From an uncultured Acidobacteriota bacterium (GTDB lineage: Bacteria; Acidobacteriota; Vicinamibacteria; Vicinamibacterales; UBA8438), in assembly GCA_913043805.1 (NCBI GenBank), contig CAJWMX010000087.1, positions 1 through 9,045 of the forward strand: a stretch of DNA of 9,045 bases, given 5' to 3'. The number at the start of each line of letters is the position of its first letter. Positions within the stretch are counted from its first letter, which is position 1. The translations under genes and the position numbers were made by a program. Of the stretch, positions 6,738 to 9,045 are shown in pieces. The notes beneath the pieces were generated by a model. It saw only the letters and a program-made list of their open reading frames with translations, ran no database searches and had not been told where the DNA came from.

Positions 6738-8221
6738 TGGAACAGCCTTCGATCATCCTGATCATCCTGGATTCGGCGCGTCGGGACATGTTCGGCTGTT
6801 ATGGGTCGAATCTCGGTCTGACTCCCAACTTCGACCGTCTCGCGTCGGAAGGGATGCTGCTCTGGGATCACTATGCCGCCGGGTGTGGCTCGGCGCAGGC
6901 GCACGTCAGCACGTTCACTGGTCAGCACTCGGCTCGTCATCGGATGGTCCACAACCTGTGCGAAGTGCGTGATGATCTGCTGGCCATGCCCCGGCTGCTG
7001 CGGGAACTGGGATATCGGACTTACGGTCACAGCAAGGCGAGTTTCATCCCGCCGGCCGGTCACGAGCATCTCTTCGGGTTCGACGAGATGTGGTATTCGG
7101 GCAAGGCGTCAGCCAGGGCGCGTTCGGGTGGAGCGCGTGATCGCGCGCTCGACCTCCTGCGCCGCTGGCCGTGGGCCTTCAATACCGCAAAGCGTCTGTA
7201 CGGGACAATGCTCGGTCGTGAGCGTCAGCTGGCGGCGTCGGCCCGCTACTTCGACGGGCATGCATCGTTTCGCTATCTGCGCGACCGGTTGGCTGAGCAT
7301 CACGGCACGGCGCCGGTGTTCGCCTACTCGACGATTCTCCATCCGCACACGCCCTACTATCCGCCCAAGCGCTACCTCGACCGCTTCTTCCACGGTCGGC
7401 CGGTGCCGACGCAGGCGTTGGACATCCAGGCCAACTTCCATGCATACGCCAATGGTGATCTCGGCGAGGCCACCGAGGGGATCGAGGCGTTGAAGCTCTG
7501 CTATCAGGCAGACCTCGTCTATGGGGACGAGCAGCTCGGGCAGTTCGCTGACGAGCTCGCTGAGCGCGGCATTCTCGACGAATCGGTGCTCATCGTCACC
7601 TCCGACCATGGCGAGCTCTTCGGGGAGCACGGCCTGGCCAATCACGGGGCCAGCGTCTGGGAGCAGCTGTACTCCACGCCGTGTCTGATCCGGTATCCCA
7701 AGACGATTCCGGCCGGGACCGTCGTCCGCGAGCTCACCTCGGCGCTCGATCTGGTCCCGACGGCCTTTTCGCTTATCGGCAAAGAGGACTGGCTCTCCGA
7801 GCGGACGACCCTGGACGGGGCACCGTTGGGCCCCGCCACACAGGTAGATCCGGATCGAACGCTGATCGTCGATTCGCCTCCGGCGGTGCTGCCTGAACGG
7901 TTCAAGCAGTATCCGAAGCTGCTCTATCTGCTCAGCATCATTGCCCGGGCGGCGCGGACGAGCGAGTTCAAGTACATCTGGCAATCGAATGGCCAGAGGC
8001 TGCTGTTCCGGACCGGCACCCCGGAGGATGACGAGCACAACGTGCTCGATCAGTATCCGGAGACGGCCGACGAACTGCATGCCAGGATGGTGTCTTTCTA
8101 CGAAGCGGTCGATCCCGAGTTCGCGATCGATCAGTACCCCGTCAACATCGGACGCACTGCGGGCGCCCTGATGACGAACCCCACCGTGCGGCAGGAGCTC
8201 AAGCGCCTGGGCTACATGTAG
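6737..8221 (+). CDS. Sulfatase-like enzyme (alkaline-phosphatase superfamily) with non-canonical nucleophile motif
   Basis: A 494-residue sulfatase-fold protein. The N-terminus IILIILDSARRDMFGCYGSN carries the metal-binding D-x4-D (D12, D17) and opens the core strand directly, so there is no signal peptide and the enzyme should be cytoplasmic. HPHTPYYPP (H202, H204) is the mid-protein HxPY element. VTSDHGELFGEHG (D290, H291, H298) is the second metal site. ALDLVPT and the C-terminal LLFRTGTPEDDEHNVLDQYPE match the end of the family. The usual C/S-x-P-x-R formylglycine motif is replaced by S52-A-Q-A-H56 before VSTFTG. Serine stands in the nucleophile slot, the proline is lost and Arg is His; Cys50 lies two residues off register. 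A similar T/S-x-P-S-H-A-S-x-x-TG variant is common in glycan-locus sulfatase-like proteins of archaea and bacteria. Possible roles are phosphodiester or phosphotransfer chemistry on an activated sugar, or desulfation without formylglycine. Activity is unproven. Confidence 0.85.
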   Translation: MEQPSIILIILDSARRDMFGCYGSNLGLTPNFDRLASEGMLLWDHYAAGCGSAQAHVSTFTGQHSARHRMVHNLCEVRDDLLAMPRLLRELGYRTYGHSKASFIPPAGHEHLFGFDEMWYSGKASARARSGGARDRALDLLRRWPWAFNTAKRLYGTMLGRERQLAASARYFDGHASFRYLRDRLAEHHGTAPVFAYSTILHPHTPYYPPKRYLDRFFHGRPVPTQALDIQANFHAYANGDLGEATEGIEALKLCYQADLVYGDEQLGQFADELAERGILDESVLIVTSDHGELFGEHGLANHGASVWEQLYSTPCLIRYPKTIPAGTVVRELTSALDLVPTAFSLIGKEDWLSERTTLDGAPLGPATQVDPDRTLIVDSPPAVLPERFKQYPKLLYLLSIIARAARTSEFKYIWQSNGQRLLFRTGTPEDDEHNVLDQYPETADELHARMVSFYEAVDPEFAIDQYPVNIGRTAGALMTNPTVRQELKRLGYM

Positions 8222-8257
8222 CGCCTGTTCGGTGAGGACCAATCCACTCGGCCGGCG
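8222..8257 (+). other. 36-base intergenic gap, longest in the window
   Basis: This is the only gap longer than six bases. No convincing hairpin-plus-T terminator or -35/-10 pair is visible. GAGG at 8234-8237 is about 20 bases from ATG 8258, too far for an ordinary Shine-Dalgarno. The methyltransferase frame is the same as that of the sulfatase gene and is open from just after its TAG. The gap gives no reason to end the operon here. Confidence 0.5.
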
Positions 8258-9045
8258 ATGAAAGAAGAGCACATCCGCCCTGCCCGGTTGTTCGACCGGT
8301 ATCTCGAAATCGCCCTCGACGACGCGAAGGAGCTTCTCTCCGGAGCGACTGAGTTCGACGACGTAGCCTGCCCTGGCTGCGCGGCGGCCGGCGTGACCGA
8401 GCGGTTCGACCGGCACGGGTTCGAATATCGATGTTGCGCCGAGTGTCGGTCGCTGTATTTGAGTCCCAGGCCGTCGGAGGCGCAGCTGGGTCGCTTCTAC
8501 AGCACGTCGAAAGCCGTGGCGTACTTCGCGACCCATTTCTACAAGGAAACCGAGGACGCCCGCCGGCGTGAGCTTGTCCGTCCCAAGGCGGAGATGACGG
8601 CCGAGTGGGCGCGTCGGCTAGGGGCGACCGATTGCCTGGTCGACGTTGGCGCCGGGTACGGGACCTACCTCGAAGAGACCCGCGCCCTGGGCGTGTTCGA
8701 TCAGCTCCGGGCGGTAGAGCCGGCCGCTCGACTCGCTGCGGTGTGTCGCGACAAGGGGTTCGACGTGATCGAGCTGCCGGCCGAGGCGATCTCCGAGCCG
8801 GTCGGTGCGACATGCTGCACCTGCTTCGAGGTGCTCGAGCACGTGCATGATCCGCTGCGGCTCCTCGGTGCGCTCAAGCGGATCGTGCGGCCGGGAGGGA
8901 TGGTGCTGTTCACGACCCTGACCGCATCCGGCTTCGACATCGTCGAGCTCTGGCGTGAGTCCAAGTCGGTCATGCCGCCCAGCCACCTCAATCTGCTCAC
9001 CACGACCGGTCTGCGGCGTCTGGTGGAGCGCGCCGGTCTCGAGCT
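8258..9045 (+). CDS. Class I SAM-dependent methyltransferase with N-terminal CX2C/CX2C module; 3' end outside window
   Basis: The frame is open from ATG 8258 to the window edge (262 codons seen, no stop), so the gene is 3'-truncated. An N-terminal helical stretch leads to C38-P-G-C41 and C60-A-E-C63, a treble-clef or rubredoxin-like metal-binding pattern common in front of glycan-locus methyltransferases. The Rossmann domain follows: motif I is CLVDVGAGYGTYLEE (D129, G131, G133, G135), AVEPAARL supplies the acidic end of strand 2, and CFEVLEHVHDP (E194-H195) is the post-II element. RPGGMVLFTTL (R211-P-G-G) comes next, and PPSHLNLLTTTGLRRLVERAGLEL matches the family's C-terminal H-x-N plus GL/GF helix. 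Expected role: methylation of a sugar hydroxyl or amine, or a chain-end cap, in the cytoplasm. The acceptor is unknown. ATG 8258 is the first ATG in frame after the sulfatase TAG; the ribosome-binding site is weak. Confidence 0.88.
   Translation, partial: MKEEHIRPARLFDRYLEIALDDAKELLSGATEFDDVACPGCAAAGVTERFDRHGFEYRCCAECRSLYLSPRPSEAQLGRFYSTSKAVAYFATHFYKETEDARRRELVRPKAEMTAEWARRLGATDCLVDVGAGYGTYLEETRALGVFDQLRAVEPAARLAAVCRDKGFDVIELPAEAISEPVGATCCTCFEVLEHVHDPLRLLGALKRIVRPGGMVLFTTLTASGFDIVELWRESKSVMPPSHLNLLTTTGLRRLVERAGLE

Noticed and set aside
6751..6770. Short direct repeat ATCATCCTG ATCATCCTG
   Set aside because: It encodes the hydrophobic ILIIL strand of the sulfatase fold. It is too short to mean more than codon repetition.
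8222..8257. Possible stop-codon readthrough fusing the sulfatase and methyltransferase
   Set aside because: The two frames are in phase across TAG and the gap is open. However, both proteins are complete at this junction and an ATG is available, so chance phase (one in three) is the simpler explanation.
7109..8536. Long minus-strand open frame (475 codons) opposite the sulfatase and methyltransferase start
   Set aside because: It is an antisense shadow of high-G+C codon use. It spans two plus-strand genes with clear family motifs, is rich in Arg/Pro/Gln/His and shows no recognisable domain.

Overview
The window is a G+C-rich stretch (about two thirds G+C by eye) of bacterial DNA in which seven genes lie head to tail on the + strand. 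Two of them are cut by the window edges. Junctions are an 8-base overlap, a 6-base gap, a 4-base GTGA overlap, a 6-base gap, a 1-base TGATG overlap and a 36-base gap, so it reads as one operon with no room for an internal promoter except perhaps before the last gene. No tRNA, rRNA, CRISPR array, insertion sequence or gene-free stretch over 300 bases was seen. GTG starts and high G+C do not fix the phylum. A surface-polysaccharide cluster of a G+C-rich environmental bacterium is the safest reading.

Layout: (1) 3' half of an asparagine synthetase-type amidotransferase (1-935). (2) Family 2 glycosyltransferase (928-1794). (3) Large multi-spanning membrane protein of the O-antigen polymerase/ligase type (1801-4089), whose extracytoplasmic loop carries a predicted beta-sandwich, carbohydrate-binding-like domain and a proline-rich linker built on a perfect 84-bp tandem duplication. 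(4) HAD-superfamily phosphatase (4086-4727). (5) A 667-residue protein resembling surface-carbohydrate biosynthesis proteins with a GT-B-like C-terminal half (4734-6737). (6) Sulfatase/alkaline-phosphatase-superfamily enzyme with a non-canonical nucleophile motif and no signal peptide (6737-8221). (7) 5' part of a class I SAM methyltransferase with an N-terminal CX2C...CX2C metal-binding-like module (8258 to the end).

As a working model (inference), the operon makes and exports a modified surface glycan. The glycosyltransferases (2 and 5) build the repeat unit, and the HAD enzyme dephosphorylates a sugar-phosphate intermediate. The amidotransferase, the sulfatase-fold enzyme and the methyltransferase decorate sugars, for example by uronamide formation, phospho- or sulfo-group chemistry and methylation. 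The membrane protein polymerises or ligates the chain outside the cytoplasmic membrane. Flippase, priming transferase and nucleotide-sugar genes are not in this window and would be expected nearby.

The most unusual points are the polymerase/ligase with a sugar-binding-like domain spliced into its catalytic loop, the exact 84-bp duplication beside it, and the cytoplasmic sulfatase-like enzyme lacking the C/S-x-P-x-R signature.
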